Source: Osedax fenrisi (Eukaryota > Annelida > Polychaeta > Sabellida > Siboglinidae). From it: DNA of 64,000 nucleotides. This document shows positions 1 to 11,959 of the stretch, piece by piece. The position numbers and the translations under genes are program-made. Position 1 is the first letter of the stretch. Every line of letters starts with the position of its first letter. The DNA lies in the NCBI GenBank assembly GCA_964019155.1, contig OZ025244.1, positions 15,898,893 to 15,962,892 on the forward strand, in the 5' to 3' direction. Under the pieces are notes generated by a model. It did no database searches. It had not been told where the DNA came from and saw only the letters and a list, made by a program, of their open reading frames with translations.

Positions 1-1200
1 TATGCTACGTTGTTTCTTCTTACCATATCTTCGTTTATAGAAATGCATTGTTCTCGTTTCCAGTATCTCGCCTTTTTTCATTAATTTGCGAATTAATATA
101 TTTATTTCTCTACATTCATCTTTTAGTTCTGGATAAATCTTTTTCGATGAATTTAGTGCTCCTCTCTTATCAAAGAGTCTAGAATGATGTAAGTGATCCA
201 CAGTTGTCAATTATTAATGTATTTACCAATAACGTTAGTGGCCGTTAAATGTATATATTATTTAATCTCAAATACAAAGTTATTTATATCAGTGTCATCC
301 TTTTTTATTCGCGATATTTCAGTTTCAAGATTTCTCTATATTCTTTGTCAATGACTGGGTTGCGTAGTTTTTCTAAAGCGAAGCTTATTCAAGTACTTTT
401 TGATTTTTTCTTAATACATAGTTTCATTTCGATATCGCAAATAACTGAATCGTGGTCACTATTGATAACAACTCCGGGGTATGTTCTTATACACGTTTCG
501 TATGATACTTGATTTGAATCGTTGTGGTTTTAATCGATACGGTTACGCGTCACTCCGTCTACAACCAGCCAGGTCTAGTTCTTCTTCTTAATATGTATAC
601 TTATAAAGTGTGTTAGAAATGACTAGTTGTATATTTGCGGCGAACTCGATAATTCTTTTCGTCGACGATTTGTGTTACTAAAACTAAACTGTCCTATATA
701 GCATTCGGCCGAGTCGGGTAAGCATATTCACCATTCCAGTAAACAAGTATTACCGTATCATCTTTTTTCGAGGAATTTGATATAGTTTCACCGATTAGTT
801 CATAGAATATTTCTATTTCATCATATGTATATTCAGATGTAGGTGCGTAAACTTGTATAATGGTTAGTTCTTTGGATTTGCAGATATTCTTATCGAGATG
901 ATTCCGTCTGAAATATTATTACGATCTAGTATATATACAGTGAACTCTTTTCTGACTAGGAACTCGACGCCGTTGGGTTTTAATTTATTTGGTCCGCTAT
1001 ACCAAAATGTATGTCCCCAATCTATGTGATTACTTCATCCGCTACATTCCACCACGTTTCTTCTAGTCATATTACGTCCTATTTATAGTTTTCCAGTTCT
1101 TATGATTGGATAAGGGTAGATAATCCTGTAAATGATCGCAATCCGCCATTTTTTGTAAATCATGCGTTGAAGCCAGTTTTCATCATAATATTTTATTTAA
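1..1200 (-). mobile_element. RTE/CR1-type non-LTR retrotransposon fragment (AP endonuclease region)
   Basis: Read on the minus strand, several broken frames together resemble the apurinic-type endonuclease of a LINE. Near 960-1010 is a stretch with KPNGVEFLVRKE, followed by IISIRISANPK and, near 800-860, a QVYAPTSEYTYDE-like stretch typical of these enzymes. Toward 430-480 the SDHDSVIC motif of the catalytic core can be read. Frames shift repeatedly and contain stops, so this is a dead copy. It runs off the left edge, where RT would be expected. It lies upstream of the exon at 1790 and probably sits in an intron of that gene. Confidence 0.7.
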
Positions 1201-1569
1201 AAAATTTTAAATAAAAAATCTACTATCAACTATAAATTTATTTACACCAACTTGTTTTTATAAATTTTAAACTTAAATTATATTACTATTTTAAACTTTA
1301 AACTATCAATTACATAATGATTATTATAAGTGTAGATATTTTCATATAAATGTAGTAATGAGTACACATATAATACCTCATGTAGATACATATTACCATA
1401 AGAAGAAACTAATTATCAAATTATAATGTATAGTAATTGAATATATCAAGAGTTTTCTTTAGTGGGATATTATCTTGAGGAAGTATTATCTAGAGAGGAT
1501 ATTATCTTGAATGGGTGTTATCTAAAGGGGATATTATCTTGAGGGTATTGTTTGGAAGAATATTTTCCT

Positions 1570-1740
1570 CAAGGATATTATCCTAGAATTATATATATAT
1601 ATATATTTGATATGAGATGTAATTATAAATTAGAGCCTGTAATTTACGGGTATCGATATAATTAAATAAATTACACAATTATACAGAATATTATTTTTAA
1701 ATTTCTTTTAATCGATATTTTAATAATTGATATATATATA
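1570..1740. other. Short AT-rich gap with fold-back fragments
   Basis: This holds a GGATATTATCC-type short palindromic stretch, preceded from about 1455 by repeats of a GGATATTATCTTGAG-like unit, then plain AT-rich sequence. No coding signal was seen. Confidence 0.5.
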
Positions 1741-1789
1741 CTCGATATGAGATGTGTGTATATAACAAATGGGTCTAACACATCCACAG

Positions 1790-1872
1790 AAACATATCCT
1801 CCCCTGCCACAATACGTTAAAGATGAACTGAAGTCTAATATACGCGAAGACAAAATAGATAAATCTCTCAAG
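1790..1872 (+). CDS. Unidentified gene, penultimate exon
   Basis: The exon follows a CCACAG acceptor, enters in phase 1 and ends AAG before the GTTATT donor. It encodes about 27 residues including LPQYVKDELKSN. The frame happens to stay open past the donor into a minisatellite, which makes a longer but artificial ORF. Confidence 0.6.
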
Positions 1873-3796
1873 GTTATTCCACAATATATATGTAACACGT
1901 ATACATCTGTTCTTGGTCTACCCATTATCTATGTAACTCCCCCCCTGTTTACCCCGTCCCATATCTATGTAACTCCCCCCCTGTCTACCCCGTCCCATAT
2001 CTATGTAACCCCCCCTATCTACCCCGCCCCATATCTATGTAACCCGGCCTCATCACTTTTGCCACTATTTTCAAACATCGTCTCAAAACCCATATATGTT
2101 CAAAATAACTTCGTAAGACTACAGATTGTTCCGATATAAGTAGTCCCTGAAACTAAAAAAGAACCTATATATATATAGAATGTACTATTTAATTCTAATG
2201 ATATATGTGTGTTCAATAATCATAATTCTGAATACAATAATAATAATAATATTACTAATAGGCGATAACGTGCTAATATCATAATTATACGAATGTATTG
2301 TATTCATTTCTTATCGATTGGTAATAATGCCATCTTCATCACGCGCGTATATCATTTTACTTGTAATAGTCGAACGTGTAATACCGTAATCAAAGGTTAA
2401 TATCCACCGCGATCCGTATTACATTCAGTTATATAATCTCGTAGTTTATTTCCGAACAATCCGATGGAAGCATCTACTTCGGTTAGATTGTCATCTCCAC
2501 AAACTGATCGTGCATGCGGCATGTCGCGAGTATCCTATTTACATATGCTCGTTACTAACTAGTTGGGATGGAGGTCGAATACAAATACGTTTATGTGTTA
2601 GAGATCATCTCCGGTTAATGATCACACCCGGTATGTAAAGGTGATTAGAAACATGCGCGGGTATATGTTATGTTATCAACACCTCAAATCTAGGCATGAA
2701 AGCTTGATAAATTCCCAAACCCGCGTAGAATACGACCTTGAAATACTAAACAACGCTCAGCTGAGATGCTTACTACCATGACTGTTATCGTCGATGTTAT
2801 TTATTTTCATGTTGCCCTTTCACCCTATCCAGGAACTTTCCAGATGCAGTTTTCACTTATAACCATATATGGCTCTAATGTCCCTTCGAAGCCGCTCTCG
2901 TGTTAAGACACATGTTAACATCCATGATATTAACGAGAGCCGATCTTATATACATACACAATTATATTATTATTATTATTATTTTATTTCGACACCGTTT
3001 AAATATAATATATATTAACAGTAGTGTATATAAGATCACGTCTAAACTAGATATCTAGATATTATCGTAAGACTTATTCTATGTAGTCGGACGGGGTTTT
3101 AAGTTAAAACTTCTAACCCGTATCCTACTAGCTTCGTGCCGGAGCCTACCATTCAGTTAACGTAGATACTTCATAATTACTCGTTAAACACAAAGAACAA
3201 CGACTTATAATAATAATAATAATAAATATTTATTAGAAGTTTCGAATTTTACATTTTTTTTCGTATGAAATATATAATTATTTATATTATTATTTCCTCT
3301 AAAGGGCTACAGATTAAGATCAATGTATTTTCTATGCTGTCGCCCGATAACTATAGTATAGTAACTATAACTATAGACTACACCACTATGGCCTGTTGGT
3401 CAGAGAAACAATCCTAGAATTATCCTATCACGATCGGTACGGATATAGATTATAGATTCTCATCGGATAATTCTAGGAACGTTTGTTTTATCAGAATAAT
3501 TCACCCCTATTGAGATACCCTTTGCCTGTTCAGCTATCACACACATCACCACACACATCACCTCATACATCACCCCCCACATCACCACACATATTACCAT
3601 ACACATCACCACACACATCACCACACACATTACCACACACATCACCACACACATCACCACATACATACACACTCAGGACAAAGACTTTGTGACAGAATAC
3701 TTCACTCCCCGCCTCAAGCTATCGGACGATAAGAAGACGGCTATTATCGACCAAGTAACGCACGACTCAGAGATACTCGATGTTGGTACAACGTAG
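1790..3796 (+). CDS. Unidentified conserved-looking protein, last two exons (C-terminus)
   Basis: Two exons at 1790-1872 and 3677-3796 join in phase 0 and end at a TAG stop (3794-3796). Together they encode about 67 residues of ordinary globular-protein composition, rich in K, D and E and unlike the surrounding AT-driven frames. The first reads TYPPLPQYVKDELKSNIRED, the second begins DKDFVTEYFTPRLKLS and ends DSEILDVGTT. The acceptors are ccacag and actcag and the donor is GTTATT. Earlier exons must lie left of 1790 or outside the window. I do not recognise the family. Composition, clean splice sites and agreeing phase argue that it is a real gene. Confidence 0.6.
1928..2045. repeat. Minisatellite, about 34 bp unit, 3-4 copies
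   Basis: The unit ATCTATGTAACTCCCCCC followed by CTGTCTACCCCGTCCCAT repeats with small changes. It is GC-rich against its surroundings and lies in the intron of the unidentified gene. Confidence 0.85.
2805..3165 (-). mobile_element. tRNA-derived SINE, diverged full-length copy
   Basis: On the plus strand it starts with the 3' region (CCTATCCAGGAACTTTCCAGA, then TTCACTTATAACCATATATG). It continues through the CTCTCGTGTTAA...TTAACGAGAG hairpin and the ATAAGATCACGTCTAAA segment. It ends in a degraded tRNA-like head near 3090-3160. The internal promoter boxes are poorly kept. An (ATT)n run has expanded inside it near 2965. Confidence 0.7.
3404..3482. mobile_element. Short fold-back remnant (CCTAG family)
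   Basis: CAATCCTAGAATTATCC and GGATAATTCTAGGA face each other across about 45 bases. The arms resemble the CCTAGG fold-back family seen at 45418, 30712 and 52598. Confidence 0.45.
3538..3666. repeat. ACACATCACC tandem repeat
   Basis: About a dozen copies of a 10-base ACACATCACC unit lie just upstream of the final exon acceptor of the unidentified gene. The open frames on both strands here are translations of this repeat and are not genes. Confidence 0.9.
3677..3796 (+). CDS. Unidentified gene, terminal exon
   Basis: It begins after ACACTCAG, enters in phase 0 and runs 39 codons to TAG. It contains DFVTEYFTPRLKLSDDKK and DQVTHDSEILDVGTT. The charged, non-repetitive composition and the stop placed soon after a likely functional tail suggest a true C-terminus. 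Confidence 0.65.
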   Translation, partial: DKDFVTEYFTPRLKLSDDKKTAIIDQVTHDSEILDVGTT

Positions 3797-4600
3797 CTAG
3801 AAGTAATCATAGGTATGCATGCGATATACATAGGCATATATATATATAATAACAAATATTAAAATGTGTATTTTTTTGAAATTTTCTAAAATAATTTTAA
3901 ATGAGATACATATATTAGTGAACTTGTAAGAGTATTCCAGTATTTTACGCTAATATTTGTTAAAGAAAATAAGTTTCTAGATGCCTACCAAGATTCTTAT
4001 GTACGAATATGAATATGTTTATTTAGTATTATGTATTTAAAATGTATATATACGATTTATTTAATTTAAAAGTATTACCTCATATATTCGAACAATAGTT
4101 TAAATGAGTCATAAATAATGATTTAAAAATTAAAATTATAGTATTTAAATAGAGATTATTATTAATTGTTGTATTATACCAATAACTCTACACTGTTTCG
4201 AAGTCACATATCCATATTGTTGTTTCAATCTAGCTTCTCTTCAATATAAACTCCTAAAAACTAATAAGATAATACCATCGATATAAAGAAAGTGGATAAG
4301 CAATTGACGCACGCAATGCATGTAAAAGATAGACACGTGAATGACACTTTTATCGATAAATTTACAAAATGGTATCAGTGATTTTGATTGGATATTAGTC
4401 ATATTATATATGTCAAATATTAAATCAGTAGTCTTTTCGTCGAAATAGATTTAAGTGACTTCTATCTATATCAATGGATTTAAATTATAAATATCAATAA
4501 AATCAATAAAATAGTATTATATCTTCAATTTAAATACACAAAATTACGAGGAATGTTGATATTATGTATTTTAAATATATAATTTTATTTTTAGTACAGA
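3797..4600. other. Gene-free AT-rich stretch
   Basis: Presumably it holds the 3' UTR of the unidentified gene and intergenic sequence. I see no exon, RNA gene or clear repeat, except that 4271-4310 repeats part of the RT-fragment text found at 4720-4770. Confidence 0.4.
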
Positions 4601-5114
4601 TAGTACATTACAATTGGTAGTGATTATCAATATATATATATGATAAATACATATTATTATAAATAAAAAGTAGTGGGCCAGATAGTGTGTTTCGACTGCA
4701 GCGCTCGTAGCGGATAGTGCCATACACTACATTCAATTGCTTATCCACTTTCTTTATATCGATGGATAATACATGATTAATTGGAATGTCATTCAGAACA
4801 ATTGGTAATGTATTACTTGAGTGAATTAAAAAGTCTGTAAATATATTTATCAATATTCAGGGTAAATTTGTTTATCGCTAACCAAGATGATAACTTTTAG
4901 ATCAGATATATTATTACTCGGAAAAATTATATTTATATCACCGATATAACGTACTGGTTTAAATAATTTCGATATATTTGCAAATCATTTATGTATACAA
5001 TAAATATAATTAGTCCTAAAACAGAACCTTGTGGAACACAACAATTTACTTTTTTTAAATCATATAAAATATCATCAAACTCAAAGTGAGCTACTCAATA
5101 CATTGATATCTATA

Positions 5115-5153
<39 letters not shown>

Positions 5154-5700
5154 TTAAATAAATCTAAAGTAATGCCTCTAATTCCATAATGATCCAATAT
5201 CTTTAATAATATGTTATGGTCTATGGTATCGAATGCTTTTTTTAAGTCAATAGATAATACTGAACATTTTTTCAAATTTTCAAGATTATCATTTTGGTTT
5301 CAATTACATCTGCAAGAGCATCACCAGTAAACATATGTGTTCTAAATCCATACTGTGCTTTATCAATTATTGCGTATTTGTTTAAAAAATCAATTAAACG
5401 AAATAATGATTGTTTCTAAATATTCAGCAATTTGTAGTAAAATAAAGATGAGGCTAACTTTAATATATCATTTGTAGAGCCCTATTTGTACGAGGGTTTT
5501 ATTTTAGATTTTTAAATTCATCTGGAAATAATCCCTCATTAATACTTCTATTAAATAAAATTGATAAAATAGGAATTATTTCATCATTAATATATTTAAT
5601 AAAATAGTATCCATATTAAAAATATCACTTCTATATTTAGTATTAAAAGTAGTTTTATCAATAATATTATATATTTCTGAGGGTTTAGTTGTATATATAA
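4600..5700 (-). mobile_element. Jockey/CR1-like non-LTR retrotransposon, decayed reverse transcriptase
   Basis: Minus-strand frames in order give YGFRTHMFTGDALADVI (near 5300-5390), then LSIDLKKAFDTIDHNILLKI (RT motif A region, 5180-5260). A CVPQGSVLGLIIFIVYINDL stretch (motif B, near 4985-5045) follows. A (TA)n array at 5117-5150 has expanded between them. Stops and frameshifts show the copy is inactive. Order and spacing match an RT palm domain. No endonuclease was seen attached. Confidence 0.8.
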
Positions 5701-6810
5701 CAATTAATGTGTATTATTATCTTCTAAGGTATCATGAATACTAGTATTAATATCATGGTTAATAATTAATTTGGCTAATTTAATTCCATTAAATTACTAA
5801 ATATATAATACATTTATTAGCAATTAAAAAACTAGAATCATTATTTTTAGATATATAATTATTATATTTAGATTTATTTCTATTATTTTTGATTAATTTC
5901 CAACTTACTTTGAATTATGTACATTAATAGAAAATGTATTATGATAATATTTTTTTTGAATGAATATTAAAACATATTAAATATTAATATTAAAACAGTT
6001 GACAAAATATTTTTTATATTTTGTGTATAATAATTTATTTTCATGGGAATTATTCTAACAAATTTTTTATATAATTTATTTTTTTTGATACACATTTTAG
6101 TAATGAATTCATCATCAGAGGATTTATTTTATGATTTTTATAAAATTTTTATATGGACATTTTTTATAATATATTATATAATATATTTAAATTATAAGGA
6201 TTATAAAACAATACATTTTCATAAAACAAAAAAAAAATATTATTCCATAAAACTACCAGTTAATAAGTAATAGTATCTGTGAAAAAATGCTATCCAAAAA
6301 CGATCTATAAATCACATAAAAACATGTTTTTATCACCATTCTCTATCTAAAAAAATATATAAGTAATAAAATTGTAATATTATATCAAGCCTAACTGACA
6401 TATATCATTTTATTATGTTTTATAGCTAATATATTGCCGATTTTCAAAAAATAAATAGGATTTGTTTACATTATTTATTTTATAATTTCTTTGTTACTCA
6501 GTGTTTACTAACATGAGTATTATGAACCAATTAGATCAACATTCAAAGAGATGCTATCTTTCAATTTTATATAATATATTACTACTATAATTATTTATAG
6601 GATATATAATGATATATAATTCAAATAGTGAATATAAAACCTTTTTATTATTCAAATAGTGAATATATATATTATGTGTACTTTAGAAATTTATTACTAC
6701 TATAATTATGTATAAATGAATGATAAATGAGTCTACTGATAAGGAATAATTATAACAAATATATAAATAATTATTTGGTATGAAACTTCAAATGCGATTT
6801 ATTATGCTAG
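5700..6810. other. Gene-free AT-rich stretch
   Basis: Very AT-rich with poly-T and poly-A runs. The 75-codon frame at 6043-6270 has the I/F/K/Y composition expected of random AT-rich sequence. No supported feature. Confidence 0.5.
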
Positions 6811-6818
6811 GTGTGTAC

Positions 6819-8290
6819 TAGTGCTGTAAATGAACTCGAACAGTTCGAACAAGTTTCGAACAGTATCAAACTTTTGAACCTTCAAACTTTGAAAAAGATT
6901 TCGGTTTCGAACTTTTTAAATTTCGAACTTTTAAACTTCGAACTTCGAACTTTGAATTCAAGTATCAAACTTTAGTTCTTCGAACTTTTTATGCAATTAT
7001 CGAACTTGCGATCATATGTTTGATAATATAATTAATTTTAATATGTAAACTTAATTGATATTTAACAATAAATTATAAATGATTGTATAAATAAATCGTA
7101 TAATATATTTAAATTATTTTTAGTAAAAAAAACTTGTTATTATCTTATCCATATCTGATTCCGTTAAAAAAATATTAGGCTATATTATAATTATTCCTAC
7201 CTGTCAAATATTGAAAAAGATTTAAATTGTATACTGTATACCTTTTATACTTATATACAAGGATTCAACGTAAGTAATTTAACATATATTTTACAGTGGT
7301 ACGTATATATTTAAAATATCAAAATATACACATTTAATCAATATAAATACGGATATATCGTATAAGAATAAATATTTAATGAGATCGGGTTTTATAAAAT
7401 GGTCCAAGATCGTTCCGGGTTTTAATAGATTAATTTTTAGTGTATAATAAAAATAATATGTAAAATGTATATAACTATAATTTTTGTATATATATATATA
7501 ATATATATTATATATATACATAAAGTATATATATAAAGTTATAACTAAACATTTGTGATCATAAATTTTGTTTTAATAAAAATTAACAAAAACACTATAT
7601 GACGTCTATTATAGAATTCAATAAGATTTCCAGTGATAATAATACATAATATTTTTTTTTAAATGTTTAAAAATATTTCAACAATTTTTTTAAAAAATTA
7701 AAAAATAATATATAAAATTTTTCAAGAAAATGTTTAAAAATATATCAAAAAAGTGTTTACAAATATTAAAAATTTTTTTTTTAATATTTCAAATAAATTT
7801 TTAAAATATTTTTAAAAAATGTAAAAAAAATATTTCAAAAGAGCGTGCTGAAGATTTTACATGACAAAAAATCATCTTAATGGAAAAAAATTCAATTTTT
7901 CGGGTTTAATATAATATTTATTATAAACTCGAGATAATGAAAAATGGGCAAAATTTAAATCACTAATTAAGAATTTAAATTTTGTTTGAGCCCATTACAT
8001 AATATTATGTATTGATTCGTTTATATAGTATAAGTCTTTGTTAGGCATCATTTACACAGCCCTATCAAAATGCTTGGCATAATTTATATACAATTATCTA
8101 TACTTACAAAATGTTATTCGAAAAAGTATCGATACTTCAAAAAATTTGTTCGAACAATTATCGATACTTCCAAAAATGTTGTTTGAACAGTAACGATACT
8201 TGAAAAATTGTGTTCGATCAGTATCGATACTTCAAAACTTTGTTCGAACATGTATCGATACTTCAAAAAGTGAGTTCATTTATAGCACTA
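6819..8290. mobile_element. Non-autonomous hAT-like DNA transposon (1.47 kb)
   Basis: The ends are inverted: TAGTGCTGTAAATGAACTC at the left and GAGTTCATTTATAGCACTA at the right. They are flanked by GTGTGTAC (6811-6818) and GTATGTAC (8291-8298), an 8 bp duplication with one difference, as expected for hAT superfamily insertion. The left subterminal 180 bp is packed with TTCGAAC-type motifs. The right 170 bp carries repeated GTATCGATAC motifs spaced about 30-40 bp apart, likely transposase-binding arrays. The interior is AT-rich and encodes no recognisable transposase. Confidence 0.85.
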
Positions 8291-8482
8291 GTATGTACGC
8301 ATTAGAGTGGCTACAGAAAAAAACTATTACAGATTTTTTAATAATTGTTATTGTTATATAGAGAATATATTTATATAAATAATTACAAAGAAGCATATTA
8401 TAAAATTCTTTATATAAGTTCATTTTATGATCAAAATAAATTAAAAAATTAAATTATTAGTTATATGTATAGTATACATTGT

Positions 8483-8485
<3 letters not shown>

Positions 8486-8521
<36 letters not shown>
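8486..8521. repeat. (TA)n microsatellite
   Basis: About 18 TA units lie next to a retrotransposon remnant. The 64-codon frame over it is an artefact. Confidence 0.9.
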
Positions 8522-8527
<6 letters not shown>

Positions 8528-8689
8528 TATATATTGAATATTTTATTCTTTACAAAGATGTATTTGTATAATATGAACATGATAACAAAAATTAGCTCAA
8601 TAAACTGAATAGTTCTATTGTTAGCCTTACTTGCATATACCATGTACATGCCCATCTGTTACATGTGTTTTTGACTATTTGCTTGAACA

Positions 8690-9050
8690 CTGACATCCCC
8701 TTGAATTTGTAAACAACTTCATTCAAATTTAAACTAGAATCATTATTATATTTCAAATTATATAATAAAATATTTGTTCAGTGCTGATATAGTTTCAAAA
8801 TTCATTATACATATGTGTGATTGTCTATATGTATTTGGTGTTGCTTCATTAAAGTTAAAGGATGTAAATATAGGGAGATGGTCACTAATATCAGAATAAA
8901 TTAAGCCCTTATTAATAGGTTCCTATATTTAAATTTCAGAATATATTATCATTAATACTTTCAGCATTTGAATTATCGTCATTTGCAATTCTAGTAGCCT
9001 TATTTATTAATGGTCTACAATTTAAAGAATATATATAATTATAATCAACA
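8690..9050 (-). mobile_element. Non-LTR retrotransposon fragment, endonuclease C-terminal part
   Basis: The minus strand reads FYSDISDHLPIFTSFNFNEA near 8850-8920. SDHLPI is the conserved catalytic histidine motif of LINE AP-type endonucleases. Upstream, a NKATRIANDD-like stretch precedes it, as in Jockey/CR1 elements. Stops break the frame. It may belong to the same family as the RT piece at 4600-5700. Confidence 0.7.
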
Positions 9051-9312
9051 AAGTATTTCATAATAAAGTAATAAGTTATATATATATTTTTAATAAAAAA
9101 TTACAATATAAACTGTAATACTGCTATACTACTGGAAATACTGGTAGTGGGATACCCCCTTAATAGTCTAATATTATTAGATCATTTTGACTAAAAATGA
9201 ATGTTCTGAAAAGTTTGATATTAATGTTAAACTGCAATTAATATTTAATTTATATTACAATTAATAATATCAAAATCCCAGTATTAAAGTTTATATTATA
9301 ATTTGTTATTAA

Positions 9313-9345
<33 letters not shown>

Positions 9346-9436
9346 TACTTTATTATATTTATAAGGTTTTAAATTTGTAAAATAATTTATATTTTTATGA
9401 ATTTAAAATTTGTTTCTCAAATTACCTTTATAAAAC

Positions 9437-9578
9437 GGGTTTCACACCAACTTGAACACAATTATTTACTCTAATAATTAGTTGTAAAACCCCTTTTATG
9501 GAGATTTAAATAATATAATTAAACTTTAACCTTTACTAGTTAGAGTTAATAATTACGTTTGAGTTTGTGTTAAATCCC
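9437..9578. mobile_element. Fold-back MITE (142 bp), GGGTTT-ends
   Basis: GGGTTTCACACCAACTTGAA...TTACTCTAA faces TTAGAGTTAATAATTACG...GTTAAATCCC. Arms of about 38 bp flank a 65 bp centre. A related half copy lies near 15995-16105, with matching GGAGATTTAAATA, GAGTTAATAAT and AAACCCCTTTTA segments. It directly abuts the TTAA element that begins at 9580. Confidence 0.7.
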
Positions 9579-9579
9579 T

Positions 9580-10187
9580 TTAAGGTGATGTCACACACCT
9601 TGTTTTGTTGACAATATTTTTTTATTTAAAATTTTTTTTATTTCATAATACTATTCCTTGATTTGTTTTTTAATATCTGTAAACAAATTATTTATGAAAA
9701 CAGTCTAGAAATAACATAAAAAGTAGTTTATATATATTCATTATTTATGATATATAATGTATTCATATATATTCGAATGCTGTTTTCTCAGAATAATTAT
9801 TTCACGCTAGGTATGTGTATATAAATGTAGGTATCACAAACACTATTATATATATTCTACTAATTTGTATTGCATTATATAAATAACATATATATGAATA
9901 CTATTACAGGAGTAATTTTCTAAATTTGTATGTGTATAATTGCAAAAAATAACAATTTCTATAGAAATTCCGTAAATTACAAAATTAAAATGTGTGCATA
10001 TATATATATTATATAATATATTATAAAAAATACGTCCTTTAATATCATGTGTATACATTTAATGAATAGAATATAATAATAATTAGCTCAATTCAATGAA
10101 TAGAATTCTGCGTGCGTAGTTTTGTGTAGACCCATTATTTGCAATCTCTATACATAGAGAGGCGGGCGTCGTGTGCCATCCCCTTAA
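9580..10187. mobile_element. TTAA-flanked MITE, copy 1 (608 bp)
   Basis: The ends are TTAAGGTGATGTCACACACC and GTGTGCCATCCCCTTAA, bounded by TTAA on both sides as in piggyBac-type insertion. The interior matches the reverse complement of the element at 22659-23280 over its length, including GCCCGCCTCTCTATGTATAG and GTATACATTTAATGAATAGA. No transposase frame. The class assignment rests on the TTAA target and short inverted ends only. Confidence 0.75.
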
Positions 10188-11427
10188 GTATTGGGATTAG
10201 TTATGAATTAATAATTTGCAACATTATTTCAAGTTTTATACTTATTTAAGCATTTTACATGTGCCCTCTTTCAGCATCCATTTACAATGTACATTGTACA
10301 CCGTTATATATAATACATTACTTTACAATAAATACTTTATAAACCAGTGTCTTTATTGAGGTGCGGCATAACAGTGGTCACTTTACATGTAAAAGATAGG
10401 GGGACAATGGCCATTGTCCCGGGTATACTATATTTATATCTATAGAATGTATGCCTATATTTTAATTAACTAATAATTAATTAAGTATTATTGTATTTAG
10501 ATAATTATATATATACTCAGAAAATTTCATGAAGATCCATCAAAGGGTTCTAAATTGAGGGGAGTTTGAAAAAAATGAAATAAAATGTTTTGAGATATAG
10601 ATTACTAAAGTTTTAGTTGTATATTTTGAATAATAATAATAAGTCAGCAGATTACTTATAGGGAGCTTCAACCTGCTACCAATTTAAATGCCTAATTATT
10701 TGAGTATATATTTATTAGTTGTTTTATTGATATTTAACGAATGTGGTCCGATATTACCAGACCCGAAATTACTTTAATTCATTTCAAAGATACTAGAATT
10801 TTGTATTTGTTTATTAAAAATCAAATACATATATATTTAAAATTTGTATTTCTATATAAATATTTTATTTAAATTACGAATTTATTTATAAATTCGGTCT
10901 GAATTTAATGTATTTTTTCAATATACTTTATTTCAGCATTCCATATAATATAATATGTATGCCATTATATTACGATTTTAATATACTCATATTGAAATCA
11001 TTAATTTAAAAACGAGTTTTTTGAATTTATTTTTATATTTGTACTATTCAGCCAATATTATAAAATCATTCAAGCGTCAAATACAATGTTCACCAAATAT
11101 GAATATTAGCAGATGGTGTTTACCAAATGTAATTTCCTATTCTTGCTATTATATAGTTGTATGTTAATAATAATATATCATAGCGGAATCATATAAGATT
11201 TAAGAGTTACAGAAACTATTACATTTTAAATTATTAAAAACCAATTCCTTTATAAAAATAATTATTTAAATATATTATTAACATCAATAAAATTATATAC
11301 ATGCTATTTTATTATTATATAATTAATAACACATACATATTTTAAGATATTGATATTTAATAGTATATTTATAATATCAATAATAAATTACTTGAAAACT
11401 AATAATCAAACACCATATTTACAAGAT
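10188..11427. other. Gene-free AT-rich stretch
   Basis: The only notable item is a perfect 20-base palindrome GGGACAATGGCCATTGTCCC near 10400. Otherwise plain AT-rich DNA. Confidence 0.45.
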
Positions 11428-11499
11428 GCCCTTATAGCTCAGTGGTAGAGCACTGCTCTCGTAAAGCAGGGGTCATGAGTTCAAACCTCATTGAGGGCT
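11428..11499 (+). tRNA. tRNA-Thr (anticodon CGT)
   Basis: This is a full 72-base cloverleaf. The acceptor stem GCCCTTA pairs with TGAGGGC and the D arm is GCTC-AGTGGTA-GAGC. The anticodon arm is CTGCT-CTCGTAA-AGCAG with anticodon CGT. The T arm is ATGAG-TTCAAAC-CTCAT and the discriminator base is T. The A and B box promoters are intact inside the gene. No intron. It should decode ACG. It stands alone upstream of POP4 in AT-rich DNA. The intact stems argue for a functional gene rather than a SINE head. Confidence 0.93.
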
Positions 11500-11773
11500 A
11501 CTTTTTATATTTTTATGATGTTTATTCTATATTATTAATTTATATTTTATTTAATATATTTACTATTTAAATACATATACAATATAACTTTAATATATAT
11601 TTTTATAAAATATAACTTTATATTAATCTATTATGTATTACTATTATTTGTAAAAAAACTTATATATATATATACATTTGTATTATAAATTGTAAGGGAA
11701 TATAAAAGATATTAATTATCTTTGATACAGATAAACCTTATGTATATAACACATATATTTGCCCCAGAAATCT

Positions 11774-11811
<38 letters not shown>

Positions 11812-11928
11812 TTATAACTTAAGTAAATTGACATAACTAATTTATTTTCATTAGTATCATATATATTATATTCATATTCATATTATAATTTTATATTATC
11901 TTTTTACATAAATTATATAAAATATTTG

Positions 11929-11959
<31 letters not shown>

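Noticed and set aside
1747..2139. A single 130-codon gene
   Set aside because: Only 1790-1872 shows coding composition. The rest is a minisatellite, and the phase-matching partner is the exon at 3677.
6043..6270. 75-codon plus frame and similar AT-rich frames (16970, 20604, 22781, 32822)
   Set aside because: I/Y/K/F/N-dominated composition expected by chance. No homology, splice logic or start context.
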